Assembly: GCA_001766655.1 (NCBI GenBank)
Contig: MJCC01000007.1
Location: forward strand, 303,275 to 367,274
Source: Phytomonas francai
Taxonomy: Eukaryota > Euglenozoa > Kinetoplastea > Trypanosomatida > Trypanosomatidae
Length of the DNA: 64,000 nucleotides
Direction of reading: 5' to 3'
Shown: one piece after another, positions 43,001-53,458 of the stretch
Position numbering within the stretch: position 1 is the first letter of the stretch
Layout: every line of letters starts with the position of its first letter
Notes under the pieces: generated by a model
What the model saw: the letters and a program-made list of their open reading frames with translations, nothing else
Told to the model about the DNA's origin: nothing
Databases searched by the model: none
Made by a program: the position numbers and the translations under genes

Positions 43001-44653
43001 AGCAACTCTTTTCCCGATACTGCTTCAGATATCGCTAATAGCAAGAACACCTCCCACTCTCTCTCTCGAAAAGTTAATAGGGCGCAGAAGCAGGACGTGT
43101 ACGAACACTCCCATTCGGAAAGTCCTTTAGAATTGATAACGGGTGAGAGAGTGGAATACGAGGTTAGCTTTATTATCCATGGCGCGCGGTATTACCTTAA
43201 CACCGCGGCATCAGCCCCCCACGGACTGCCTGAAAAAAGCGACGAGAATGTTGAAGAAAGGAAATTCCTTTCTGTAAGCTTCGTGGGGTCGCTGTCTTCT
43301 GAACCGGGGCTGCTAACACTCCGGGGAGAAGTTTCGAGCGGTTGTATTTCATGCGCTTACATTCCCAATGCCTACGTATCTCATATATCAATCTTTGGGA
43401 CTGCAGCGGCAGCGCGAGATGTGGGCCATGTTGACCCAATTTCAGACTTGGTGACGCCCTACACGATGGATTACATTACCCTTTCCGGGCGGCTTTTCCT
43501 GCCGGATGGGAAAAGCTACGCCTGCTCCTATGACGTCCCCCCGGGAGTGTCTTGGAATGTGTGGCGGGAAATGTCCTTAGAGTTCGTACAGGCACCGCTA
43601 GAGGATGTGTTGCTCTTCTCCGAGTACTTTTTCTCTGCGTCGGACGAAGGTGCGCCATCGCAAGCCGTTACTCGTAGTGATAAATTCTGGTCCTTCATTC
43701 GAAGTCTAAACATCCAAATCTCGATCAAGATAGTGGTTGATGCTGATAAACACCAATTACGCGGTGTCGGCTCTGCCGATCGTAATGGAGAATTCACCCA
43801 GAACCTGGTTGTTGCTATCAATCGTAGTGGATTTAGGTTCAGTGCCACGCTGCCGTTTGTACGCTTCGGACCAATCTTGCTGGAGGGTTGCCCCTGCTCT
43901 GAAAAGGCTGTTTTCTTTGATCTTATGTGCGAGCGAACCGCAAATGATTTACAGCTTCGTGTTTTAGGTGTTAGTTCCCTTGGCACGACAATGTCACCCA
44001 TACCGACTCAAATCGAGGCTAGCAGTGAGCGAGGGTTTTTGCTTCTCGCTACCACAACTGTGTTCGATTTGAGCGTAGAGGTGATTAACGAGGGGGGGGT
44101 GCTTATAGCTACCTCACGCGGATTCATTGCCCAGGTGAATTTTCGCAAAGAGCTTATCTTCTCTGAGATAGAGGCACAACTACGAGCTAAACCGATTGTT
44201 GCTGCTCTGTGTGCTCATGGGATGCCCTTCTGTCTGAAGCTGCATAGTCTGGTTGCGGAGCCGTTATTTCTATACAGCTCTTCAGAGGCCTTGGAGCGAC
44301 CACAGCGGTGGCTTTGCTTTTCATTACACGGCATTTTCTTTGGATGCTGTTTTGATGTTTCTGTGTCATGGATTCTGGAGGACATGTCGCTCCCATCGTT
44401 CCGCGTTGCTTGTAAAGCAGTTGTGGTACAGATCATGGAGCAATGCGAAGAAAGCTTGTGGTCTTCCTATGCCAATATAGTGGGCTGTATACAGTCCGAC
44501 GACTCAGCAAAAGATGCCCTAATTTCGGACACGGGATTACTTGACGAGAACAAAATGCGTATCTTGGAGCGTCCCTTTGCCTCTTCGGAGGGTTGCTTCA
44601 TGTCTCGTTGGGGTGAAAAGGAATATCAACTTTTCGAAGAAGATCTGGAGTAA
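34075..44653 (+). CDS. giant LRR / zinc-finger / papain-like / hemopexin / discoidin protein, with assembly gap
   Basis: 2,486 codons precede a run of 123 N (41533-41655) and 998 follow it in another frame; I read one gene of at least 3,480 aa with a gap of wrong size. In order: leucine-rich repeats (about 65-160, LERLDLRGNAIT); two zinc-finger-like sets, CxxC at 180/183 with CxxxC at 248/252 and CxxC at 353/356 with CxxxC at 413/417; a papain-like region (about 470-675) with Cys483 in GISCAL but no catalytic His and GHFG at the NSWG position; hemopexin-like repeats (about 942-1110 and 1600-1725; GIDCAFNHP, SGMFAVWD, IPAALAFPG); and about six discoidin-like domains (1310 to beyond the gap) with a recurring SxDxxxW and FWRL pattern. 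The last 900 residues are unassigned. No signal peptide is visible. A structural or scaffold role, perhaps at the flagellum or cell cortex, is only inference. Confidence 0.7.
41533..41655. other. assembly gap (123 N)
   Basis: 123 undetermined bases inside a very GC-rich stretch of the giant gene, within a discoidin-like region. The flanking coding frames do not agree across exactly 123 bases, so the size is an estimate. Confidence 0.95.
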
Positions 44654-45096
44654 TATATTCATCAATCAATATCGAACGGATCAAATGATTCATCTAGGGA
44701 TGTTTCTTTGGGGAAAATTCACTAGCTATATCATATGTAAATTATTAGAACGCGCTATGTACAATTATATATTTCCCAATCAAACTGTTAATGATATAGA
44801 ACGTAGTTATAAAGCGCTACTTACCCACTTTATCACTTGCAGTACTTAATGGGAACCTCTAACAGAATAACATTCAGTAATCAATGAATGCATTCGCATA
44901 TTTTAAATGCAGCACTATCCAATGTTTTTTAGTCTTTTTTATTTTCTATAGTATTTTTTCACCTTGCATATCCGTGGACATATTCCAGAGCTTTACCGCC
45001 GCAAATATAAGACTATTTCATCTACCTCTGTCGCGCCAGGGTGTGGGGTGTATTACGCGGAGCTGAATTAAAGGGGTTCTTTTCATTCCCTATCCA
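44654..45096. other. intergenic region
   Basis: AT-rich. A pyrimidine-rich stretch with AG at 45038-45039 is a possible acceptor for the next gene. No gene seen; short frames at 44541-44849 and 44884-45066 are UTR-like. Confidence 0.45.
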
Positions 45097-45972
45097 ATGC
45101 CTCAGGAGGATCCCTCCACAGCCATGCTTGTGGATCACATAAACGAGATCGACAAGCGCCGCTGGATGATGTCAATTTCGCAAAAAGAGGTCGAAACCAA
45201 ACTGATGCTCGCGACGCAGGATGCCAAAGACCTCCGCAAGACAGCCGACGCCATGGAGGCCGAGGAGAACGAACTCAAGCGCGTTCTAGACGCCCTCACG
45301 GAGGAACAGCAAAAGGTGGATCTGCAGCTTGTGGTCGAAACCACTCGCGCCCGCCAGTTAGAGGCCGAGGAACCGCTCCTGCACACCCACGCTGCCGAGC
45401 AGCTGCTAAAACTGGATGCCCAGTTGAATGACTGGTTCGCGAGAGCGAAGGAGTTGGAGGAACTCCGGCAAGCCTTCGAGGGCGACCAAGTCGTTCGCGC
45501 CCTTAAGGAGACAATTCATCGGCTAGAGGAAGACCTTCAGGCGAAAAAGCAGGAAAAGGAAGAGTTGGAAAAGGAAGCGCTGGAGTTGACTATGGAGCTA
45601 GCTCGACTGAGGGACTCTATGCATAATCAAGATTCAACCGAGCTGAATTCTCTGGCTCTAAGTGGTGATCCTGCGCAAGAAATCGTGGAGATGGATATTA
45701 CCACTCAACACGCGGTCCATAAACTCGAGCAACAAATTCAAGAAGAAAAGTTGAAGTTTGAGCAGATGGAGATACTACATCATCGCCAGCTAGCTATTCT
45801 TCAGACGGAGGCAGAGGACCTGGAGATGCGCACGAAGGAGTTATCGATCGTCTTTAAGGACGTCAATTACGCACGCGAGGAACTGGGAAACTCGCTCCGG
45901 TGGCTGCATCAGTGTTTGGAGCACAAAATGTGCCTCACTTGTATCCAAAACTGCGAATTAAAGAGTGGATAA
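45097..45972 (+). CDS. coiled-coil protein, unknown function
   Basis: The product is 291 aa, predicted almost entirely coiled coil: a long Glu/Lys/Leu heptad pattern from about residue 15 to 185, a short break (Ser/Asn/Pro), then a second coil at about 205-270. The last 20 residues contain a CLTC and a third Cys, which might bind metal or form a cap. An in-frame Met at 45124 is an alternative start. No family is recognised. Such small coiled-coil proteins are common in trypanosomatid flagella, but that is general expectation rather than evidence. Confidence 0.65.
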   Translation: MPQEDPSTAMLVDHINEIDKRRWMMSISQKEVETKLMLATQDAKDLRKTADAMEAEENELKRVLDALTEEQQKVDLQLVVETTRARQLEAEEPLLHTHAAEQLLKLDAQLNDWFARAKELEELRQAFEGDQVVRALKETIHRLEEDLQAKKQEKEELEKEALELTMELARLRDSMHNQDSTELNSLALSGDPAQEIVEMDITTQHAVHKLEQQIQEEKLKFEQMEILHHRQLAILQTEAEDLEMRTKELSIVFKDVNYAREELGNSLRWLHQCLEHKMCLTCIQNCELKSG

Positions 45973-46500
45973 TTTGTAGAGGTATTCAAATAAAAGGCTT
46001 TTTTACCTTTTGAGACTTTTTTTTTGTCACAATTGACTCAAAGGAAAATATTTTCTCTTTTTGTATGATCGTCTTTCATAATCTTAGATCATATTACTAT
46101 TCTTAATATTGTCATTTTTTCCTTATTTTATCTGCTCTCTTCTATCATCACCACGTACTGTACCCTGTATGAACCCAATACTTCAGAAACGAGTGGCCTT
46201 CAGGGTACATTTACATTGAAATCTCCATTAACATCGATTTTGTCTGATAACTTCCGATAGTTAAGGTGCTACGTTATTTTCTTATGAATTTGGTTTTGAG
46301 TCTCCTTCTCCCGTCATTACAATTCTCTAAGCGGAATCAAACTAAACAGTTTGATTGTTTGGCTCATCTATAGTTTCAACAGGGTTGTGTCGTCAAGCCG
46401 CACATCCAAGGAAGACAAAAACTTTAATATTAATAATAATAGTTTGGGAATATAGTCTTCATCCTTGAATATCAATCCAGATACTTTTCCCACAGAAAAT
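45973..46500. other. intergenic region
   Basis: AT-rich, with T runs at about 46017-46025. A weak tract with AG at 46381-46382 is the best acceptor candidate for the ARL gene. No gene seen. Confidence 0.45.
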
Positions 46501-47046
46501 ATGCTCCGAAGTGTTCGCAATCGTGTGAAGCGGAAGGACGAGCCTCGGGTGCTTATCCTTGGCCTTGACAACGCCGGGAAAACGACCATTTTGAACACCC
46601 TACGGCAGGCGGACGAGCGCCAGACGGCTACCGCGCCAGAGGGCCCCACGCAGGGATTCAACACCATGGAGCTCACCTTCCACGGCGTGCGCATGAAGCT
46701 CTGCGATCTAGGCGGGCAGCGCGCGATTCGAGAGTTCTGGAAGGACTACTACGAGAACACCGATTGCATTGCGTATGTCGTCGACTCGTCTGACATTCGT
46801 CGCTTAGAGGAGTCGTACAAAACCTTTCAGGAGGTCTTGGAGAGCATACCGAATGTCCCGGTGCTGGTTTGGGCGAACAAGCAGGATCTCACGACAGCCA
46901 AAACCCCAGAGGTCATAGCCATAGCGCTCAAGCTCGAGGAGCATCGGGAGCGCAAGTGGCAGATTCAGGGCTGCAGCGCCAAAACGGGCGCTGGACTCGA
47001 TGAGGGTCTTCAATGGATTTCTTCGACATGTAAAATAAGCCCTTAA
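46501..47046 (+). CDS. ARL3-type small GTPase
   Basis: The product is 181 aa, the usual ARF/ARL size. ARL3 releases lipid-modified cargo from UNC119/PDE6D carriers inside cilia and flagella. G1 is GLDNAGKT at 21-28, the switch 1 region has PTQGFN, and G3 is DLGGQ preceded by Cys instead of the usual Trp (WDxGGQ). G4 is NKQD and G5 is CSAKTG. WQIQGCSA and PTQGFN are close to ARL3. Position 2 is Leu, not Gly, so there is no myristoylation, as in ARL3. Trypanosomatids have several ARL3-like genes and I cannot say which this is. The ATG at 46501 is the first in frame. Confidence 0.85.
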   Translation: MLRSVRNRVKRKDEPRVLILGLDNAGKTTILNTLRQADERQTATAPEGPTQGFNTMELTFHGVRMKLCDLGGQRAIREFWKDYYENTDCIAYVVDSSDIRRLEESYKTFQEVLESIPNVPVLVWANKQDLTTAKTPEVIAIALKLEEHRERKWQIQGCSAKTGAGLDEGLQWISSTCKISP

Positions 47047-47230
47047 GGGACGACTAAGAGTCGTTTAAAGAGGGATATTTGGAAATTAGCAAGTTGACGA
47101 GCTTAGCTATCTGCCTTAGTTTATTTTATTTTAATTAGATTCTTAAGGGGTGTGGAATATGTGTCCCGAAAAAAGAACTGAGTTACCGAACTCGATGCGT
47201 GGTTGTTGTTTCCAGCGGTGTAAGTGGGAT

Positions 47231-47246
47231 GTGTGTGTGTGTGTGT
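47231..47246. repeat. (GT)8 microsatellite
   Basis: Eight GT units downstream of the ARL gene. Confidence 0.85.
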
Positions 47247-48535
47247 ACAATCGCCAGTTTCTTCATGTGTTCAAACCATCGAATCTCCCTTTTCCAGAAG
47301 AAACCAATAATATGTACAGGACTTTCTTATTTTTTGATGGTTCGTATTTCCAATATGAATATCAATTCTCCGATAAGGGTTGCTATTTACCGTAAAACAA
47401 CATCATCCAATTTTTCCCATACGCCTGATATTCGCTGTGACTAGTGTTGGTGCTTCCCTAAATTTTATGGGCTTGCCTTAAAGCGGTATTCTTTATATCT
47501 ATTATGATTTTTTATCATCAACTTCATATTGGAAGAGTTCTTAAAACAGTTCACATATTCTTCACATATTTTTGACACACAACATCATTTTTGAGTATTA
47601 TCTAAACGGTAATTTATTTTGATTCCGTTTTGCTTACTTGACATTTCTCAAAAAATCATTTTTTTTACTTATATTATTTCATCTTTTTGATCGTTACAAA
47701 CACCTTTTAAGCTTTTTTAATTCCTCTGAAGCTTGCATTGCAAGACTTTTTGGGGACCTATAAAAACATGAGCAAATAATCTAAATTCTTCAAAAAGAAG
47801 AACAAAGACACAATCTCAGGTATATAACCTAGATATACTTTAGCCACGATGCTTTATCCCAGAACGATCACATGCGGAATTTGTTTTGAAATCTTGAGAG
47901 GCTTGCACAGTATTGTCACACCTTCTGCTATAACTGTTTAGCGAATAGGTTTTTGCGAAATGGTACGATTCTTCGCTTCACAGTGATTCTTGCGCTCAAT
48001 ACGGTGGTGTATTCTGAGGGTGCTGTCCATATGTGTACCATTCTATATAGCGCAGCTTCGCTTTTCGCTCTCTTTATATGTAATCTCACTCCAGTTTCAT
48101 CCTTTGTTGCGCATACAGGAAGAAGAATAGCATCCAGATTTAATTTAGAGGGAAGAATATAGCAGATGCAGTCATACATAGCTACCTCGAGAGCTGTGCC
48201 GTCGTGATTAGGGAGGGGGGTGGGGGGAAGAGAAATGAATTGTATGGTTTCGTTTTTCAATTCTCACATTGCTTCCATTACATCTGTTGTGAAGACACTT
48301 TTTAAAAATAGTGAGGTCATCATGTTTTCCCCTATTCCTTAATCTTGTGCCCGTAAATATTAAATCTATAAAAAAATGGTCACATAATGTGGATCGTTGG
48401 GCGTGTACTAAAGACTGAACCAACGTGCTATTTCCTCAATTCGTTTAACTTATTTATTTTCTAGTAACAAAATCCCAATAGAAAAGTAATAGCTAACAGA
48501 CACACAGGTCATTTATATTTATATTTACGTGTATG

Positions 48536-48572
48536 TGTGTTTTTGTTTTCAATACTCTTTTTATTCATTCAG
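48536..48572 (+). promoter_or_regulatory. trans-splice acceptor
   Basis: A T-rich run ending in AG at 48571-48572 leaves a 12-nt UTR before the ATG at 48585. It excludes the upstream non-ATG part of the frame. Confidence 0.5.
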
Positions 48573-48584
48573 AGAATCTATAAA

Positions 48585-50198
48585 ATGTCAACGCTTACGC
48601 AGTATCTTGATGGAACGTTTCGTGACAAGTCCCCGTCGCAGTTAATTTATGTCTCCGTTGGCTCCACCATTGTGGTCAAACTTATCTATGATACCCTAAA
48701 AGAAGGAAACTTGATAAAGCGCGCGTACAACTTCGTGTGGCGCGGGGTTCACACCTTGGGGAAGCCCTACATCACGGTTGCTGTCAAGAAGGCGGCCAAG
48801 TCGATTACGATGCCCTCTGCAAAGGGGCATTACAAACCGACCGCGCTTCCCGAGAAGAGCACCTGTGAGGGAGAGGTGCTGGGGATGCTCAAGCAATTCC
48901 ACGAGGACCTCGATCGGCCGTACGAAGGGAATGGGTTCAGCGGCGTCGTGTACCACGGCGGTGCGGTTCACACGAAGTTTGTGAACGAGGCTATGTCGCT
49001 TTTTCAGTGGAGCAATCCCCTGCATCCGGAGATCTTCGGCGCGACGCGGAAGATGGAGGCGGAGGTCGTCTCGATGGTGCTGAGCATGTACAACGGGCAC
49101 CTGCTGCCGGACGCCTGCGGCTCCCTGACCTCGGGCGGCACCGAGAGCATCCTGATGGCGATGAAGGCCTACCGCGATTGGGGGCGCGCGACGCGGGGGA
49201 TCGAGCATGCCTCCATCGTGGCGCCCGTCACCGCGCACCCTGCCTTTGATAAGGCGGCGGCGTACTTCAATATGGAGCTGCTCAAGGTCCCGGTCGACCC
49301 GCACACGATGAAGGTGGTCCCCGAGGAGCTCGAGAAGTACCTTCGCTACGACACCGTCGTCATCGTCGGCTCCTCGCCGAACTTCCCGCACGGCATCATC
49401 GACGACATCCCGGCGCTTTCCGAGCTCGCCTTCCGGCATCGCGTGGGGTTGCACGTGGATGCGTGTCTGGGGGGGTTTATTGTGCCGTTTCTGGCCGAAA
49501 CCGGCCGCGCGGTCCCCGTTGTGGACTTCCGCAACCGCGGCGTCACGTCGATTTCGTGTGACACGCACAAGTACGGCTACTCGCCGAAAGGCACCTCGAC
49601 GGTGCTCTACCGCAGCAAGGAGCTGCGCGCCTTGCAGTTTTGCTGCATCACGGACTGGATGGGGGGGATGTACTGCTCACCGGCCGTCTCGGGCTCGAAG
49701 CCCGGGAATCTGATCGCGGGAACCTGGGCCGCGATGGTGCGGATGGGGCGCGAGGGCTACGTCCAGTGCTGCGCGGAAATCATGACGGCGCAGGAGACGA
49801 TGGTGGCGGGGGTCTTGGCCATCCCTGCCCTGCGCCTTATCGGGGACCCCATTGCGAGCGTTTTCGCCTTTACCAGCGACGTGGTCGACATCTTTGAGCT
49901 TGGAAAGGAGCTTGACAAACGCGGATGGGTGTTCAACCGGCTGCAGTTTCCGTCTGGTCTGCAGTGCAGCGTGACCCTTCTCCATACCAGGAAGGGAGCT
50001 CCCGAGAAATTCGTCAAGGATCTGAGGGAATGCACAGAGATGGTGTTGAGCGTCCAAGATAAATCCTTCGCGGAGGGGAAAGCAGTGAAGATAAACGCCT
50101 CAGGGGTATCGTTGTACGGTGCGGTGCAGCGAATTCCCGATCGCGGCATTATAAACGATGTCCTCCTGGAGTTCCTTAACATTTACTATACAGTTTAG
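48585..50198 (+). CDS. SPL: sphingosine-1-phosphate lyase
   Basis: The product is 537 aa, the usual length. This PLP enzyme of the ER membrane cleaves phosphorylated sphingoid bases to a fatty aldehyde and phosphoethanolamine. In Leishmania, sphingoid-base degradation is a main source of ethanolamine phosphate for phospholipids. A hydrophobic N-terminal segment (about 19-37) is the membrane anchor. The PLP domain has LTSGGTESI, HVDACLGGFIVPF and the Schiff-base Lys at 329 in DTHKYGYSPKG. The closing DWMGGMYCSPAVSGSKPG motif is also diagnostic. The ATG at 48585 follows a probable splice AG at 48572 by only 12 nt. Confidence 0.95.
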   Translation: MSTLTQYLDGTFRDKSPSQLIYVSVGSTIVVKLIYDTLKEGNLIKRAYNFVWRGVHTLGKPYITVAVKKAAKSITMPSAKGHYKPTALPEKSTCEGEVLGMLKQFHEDLDRPYEGNGFSGVVYHGGAVHTKFVNEAMSLFQWSNPLHPEIFGATRKMEAEVVSMVLSMYNGHLLPDACGSLTSGGTESILMAMKAYRDWGRATRGIEHASIVAPVTAHPAFDKAAAYFNMELLKVPVDPHTMKVVPEELEKYLRYDTVVIVGSSPNFPHGIIDDIPALSELAFRHRVGLHVDACLGGFIVPFLAETGRAVPVVDFRNRGVTSISCDTHKYGYSPKGTSTVLYRSKELRALQFCCITDWMGGMYCSPAVSGSKPGNLIAGTWAAMVRMGREGYVQCCAEIMTAQETMVAGVLAIPALRLIGDPIASVFAFTSDVVDIFELGKELDKRGWVFNRLQFPSGLQCSVTLLHTRKGAPEKFVKDLRECTEMVLSVQDKSFAEGKAVKINASGVSLYGAVQRIPDRGIINDVLLEFLNIYYTV

Positions 50199-51877
50199 AA
50201 AAAAGGCTTAAGATTGCCTTTAAAACGTAAAAGAGACGGAAGCATTTCATGTGGGCGTACATTTATGCCTATTATTCATCGTCTCTTTGCACTTTTTTTT
50301 TTTTTCAACGCTTTCGCGACTCTACCCATAAATATGAGCTATCTGAGTGCAAAGCGGTCATCCGGAATTATTTTGTATGCACTTTCAATGATATTAAATT
50401 GTTTTCATTTGGGAAATAATTTAACACTTCTTTCGTCCGTTAAGGTCTTATTTCTCTTACTCGTCCTTAATTTGGATACCAGTTATGAAATTTTATCGAA
50501 TTTGGGTAGGTTATTACATTTGTACTAAAAAAGAGATAGTATATGATATGGCCATCTCTAATCTTGACGACAATTATTTTTCATTCATTTGATTACTTAT
50601 TTTAGCAGACCAATAGGATGTTTTAATCATAGATTTTGTTTCTGCGGATCCATTTCATTATTTTCCCATTTTAATCTCTCGTCTAAGAGTTTTCTAATGG
50701 AAAGGGATATTTCGATATGCGACTTTTCGATTTACCATCAATGCCGAAATGCAGTTTTATCGCTTTTTCAAACGAATCTAGTAACGGAGAGATTCATCTA
50801 AGCGCATTGGTGTTGGGCAAAAAGCACGACAACAAATGCCCGAGAGTTGGCTAGCCGACGTTTGGCAGAATGTATCATTTATTCTTTAACCCAAAAGTAA
50901 AGAAAAAAAAAATAGATACAATGTGCTCTTTTTCCTGTTGATAAGCAGCACAGCGGTAGAAAATGTTGAGAGCTGTATTCAATGCTGGGTATGGCAACGC
51001 TTTCGGCATCACCTGTACATACTCTCCAGAGCAAACCTGTGGTGAATCCTTCATCGTCTTCGGTGCTAAGCGAGGTTTCGAATTATTGTGCACCAACATG
51101 AGCAAATTCAAGAATGATGCATGGGATTACATTACGATCCGCGCTATAGCTTCGTTAATATGACAAGAACCTGAAGATAGTGTTTACTCCTTTTTCGGGG
51201 GCTGAGTTACTTGTATCTGCATAACGGAAAATATTTACTTCTTCATTGATTTACTAAAAAAAAAAGTACATGTCGTGAAGTAATCTTTCTGCATCGAATG
51301 CTTATTTTCCCTATATTCCCATTTCTTTATTATGGATTTCTTCTCACCACCATTAATTTTTTTCCCGTTACTTTTTAATCTTTTTCTTTAAAGGAAAATA
51401 AAAAGCTCGTCATATGGAATAGCTATTTGTAGAATTTAAACCCATCCCAAGGATATTTGATTTATCTCCTTCAAATATGTCGACGTGTGAAGCAGTACTG
51501 CAATAGCAAGGTGATTACTGGTATTTGATTAACATTTTGCTACCCGTACATGCAAGATATTCAACAAACTTTCATTGACTGATAAAATAACTTAATGTTG
51601 TACATGGCTATTGTGCATTCCTTATCTCTCATAGTTAATGCTTCTGAGCACGTGTAATTTTCCAAAACGGTCAACTCACTTCGTCGATTTATTTTTAAAA
51701 TACCGTGGACAATAACGATCTGTATAATTTTTGTCTCAGTTCTTTCTGTGTGTTGCTCAGTTTTCAATTTTGCTGCTTTTTCTTTTGTTGAATACTATTT
51801 TCATATTACACTTGATATTAATTTCGAATATAAATCGAGGGGAAAAGCGAAATAAAATCAGACCCTAGAAGCTTTTG
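50199..51877. other. long intergenic region
   Basis: About 1.7 kb of AT-rich sequence with no convincing gene. One patch at about 50930-51160 has more balanced composition and an open frame on each strand (66 codons forward, 78 reverse), but neither shows a domain, so neither is called; it could hold a non-coding RNA. A T-rich tract at about 51755-51790 with AG at 51838-51839 is the likely acceptor for the SET gene. Confidence 0.45.
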
Positions 51878-53020
51878 ATGTCTCTTTTGCACAGAATTCA
51901 CGGCGCGACGTTCTTGCCTGCCCTACGGCAGATGGAGCGCCCATTAGATGGCCTGCGGGGGGTCTTTTCGCGGCGCCGCATTCCCCGAGGCACTGCAATT
52001 CTCACCATTCCTCTCCATTACGCCTACTTCCCGCACGGTCTTTCCTTGGATTCCCGTTTTTCCCCCTCGAATGGCGGCGGGAAATCCTACGAAGGGGATG
52101 CTTTACGACGGATACGCCGCATCAACCGCCATACCGCGCTGCTCCCGGAATTTTGGACGTGGCTTCGGCGCCTCTCGCCGGATGTCGTAGGGCGAGGAAA
52201 CGCGGAAGGAAGCGACGGAGCCCAAGAAAAAGAAAAGGAGGAGGGGGCGGGGACTGTGGCGTTGAGCGCGTCGGCCTCGCTTGAGGGAGCTTCTCCTGCT
52301 GTCGTCTCGCTCGCGTTAACACCGGTGGAGGCGGCGTTGGTGGTTTGCATCACGCTACGGTATTTTTTCAGCACCGCGTTGGCGATTCCGCCACGAACGC
52401 GCGCCGCGCTTCGTCTGGGGAGCTCCTTTAGCATGGATGTGGGAGAGCTTTACGTCCGCTCGCTGCCGATTGAGCTTTTCCTTCGCTACGGCGTGGAGGG
52501 TCTTTTCCAGCAGGCGCTTGGGGAGGAGGCGAACGCGCACAGCTGCCTTGAGCAGCTCGCGTGGAACCTGCGCGATGCCTGTTTGACCTACGCCTCGATG
52601 GAGGAATATCGCCTGATGGATGCCAATTCATCCACACTTGATGAGGTCCTTTTAGCGGTGTTGTACATCGTGCGCGCGCGTGTATTTCAGATTCCACTCC
52701 TTTTTGATGAGAACCCGCTGCGGGATTCCTTAATTAGCGTGTTTGTTCCTGGTTTGGATAGCCTTAATCACGCCGACGCGCACAATTGTACAGCGGCCGC
52801 GGTGGTTTCAGCAAAAAGTCAGCGTATTGTTGTGCGTGCGGTGCGTGATATTCCACTGGGTGGGGAGATCACGTTTGATTACTCTGCACAGAATCGTATT
52901 CCTTCGCAACACATGGCGCTTTTGAGAAAGAGATCGAGCAGAAATCCTTCACTTGAAAATCCCCATGAAATCATGGTGGGGGAAGCTTGGGAATCGCGCT
53001 ATTTGTTCAATAGAGATTAA
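51878..53020 (+). CDS. SET-domain protein lysine methyltransferase (SETD/RLSMT-type)
   Basis: The product is 380 aa. The SET domain is split by a helical insert, as in the SETD3/Rubisco-LSMT group. The start has LRGVFSRRRIPRGTAILTIP, the middle has a large insert containing a Glu/Lys-rich loop, and the end has GLDSLNHADAHNC and RDIPLGGEITFDYS. The conserved Asn-His pair and closing Tyr are present, so it may be active. The usual C-terminal substrate-binding domain is missing or very short. Substrates in this family include ribosomal proteins and actin; none can be deduced here. The ATG at 51878 is the first in frame. Confidence 0.75.
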   Translation: MSLLHRIHGATFLPALRQMERPLDGLRGVFSRRRIPRGTAILTIPLHYAYFPHGLSLDSRFSPSNGGGKSYEGDALRRIRRINRHTALLPEFWTWLRRLSPDVVGRGNAEGSDGAQEKEKEEGAGTVALSASASLEGASPAVVSLALTPVEAALVVCITLRYFFSTALAIPPRTRAALRLGSSFSMDVGELYVRSLPIELFLRYGVEGLFQQALGEEANAHSCLEQLAWNLRDACLTYASMEEYRLMDANSSTLDEVLLAVLYIVRARVFQIPLLFDENPLRDSLISVFVPGLDSLNHADAHNCTAAAVVSAKSQRIVVRAVRDIPLGGEITFDYSAQNRIPSQHMALLRKRSSRNPSLENPHEIMVGEAWESRYLFNRD

Positions 53021-53458
53021 GCCGCGCTGCTGCAGTTCCTCGTGGGGAATACTATCCTTACCTTATTTTTTAAATCCCATTTTCTTATTCATTAAAGTTT
53101 TATATACTCTGAATGCCTCATTCTTTACAGATTAAATTGATGAGCACACAGAAGTTCCTATTATGAATTTTGAATCCTTAATTTGCCCTCTTTTATCACG
53201 CACTCTTTCTTTTTGGTGTTCTTTATTTGCGCACATACTCTAATTTGACACCCCTTTCTTTGTTCATCATTTTTTTTTTTTGCTGTATAATACAACGAGG
53301 AGAAGCAAAGGGTTTTTTTGTGGTGAAGGGGAAAGGGAAAATAAAAGGGATTTGTGTAGTTCACAAGCCGTTTAATTGCTTGATTATACGGTGTTTATTG
53401 CTTTTCCCTTTTTCACTCTTCTTGGAAGTGTCGACGGGATTAGTGAAATAGGGCATGG
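53021..53458. other. intergenic region
   Basis: AT-rich with a poly-T run (about 53271-53281). A strong C/T tract at 53400-53423 with AG at 53427-53428 is the probable acceptor for the RlmI-like gene. Confidence 0.5.

Larger units (their letters stand above)
47047..48584. other. long intergenic region
   Basis: About 1.5 kb, AT-rich, with a (GT)8 repeat at 47231-47246 and a G-rich patch at about 48211-48229. A T-rich tract at 48536-48570 ends in AG at 48571-48572, the acceptor for the S1P lyase gene. Open frames here have no recognisable domain and UTR-like composition. No RNA gene recognised. Confidence 0.45.

Noticed and set aside
50963..51163. 66-codon forward frame in the long spacer after S1P lyase
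   Set aside because: An overlapping antisense frame is equally open and neither shows a domain; noted only as a patch of different composition.
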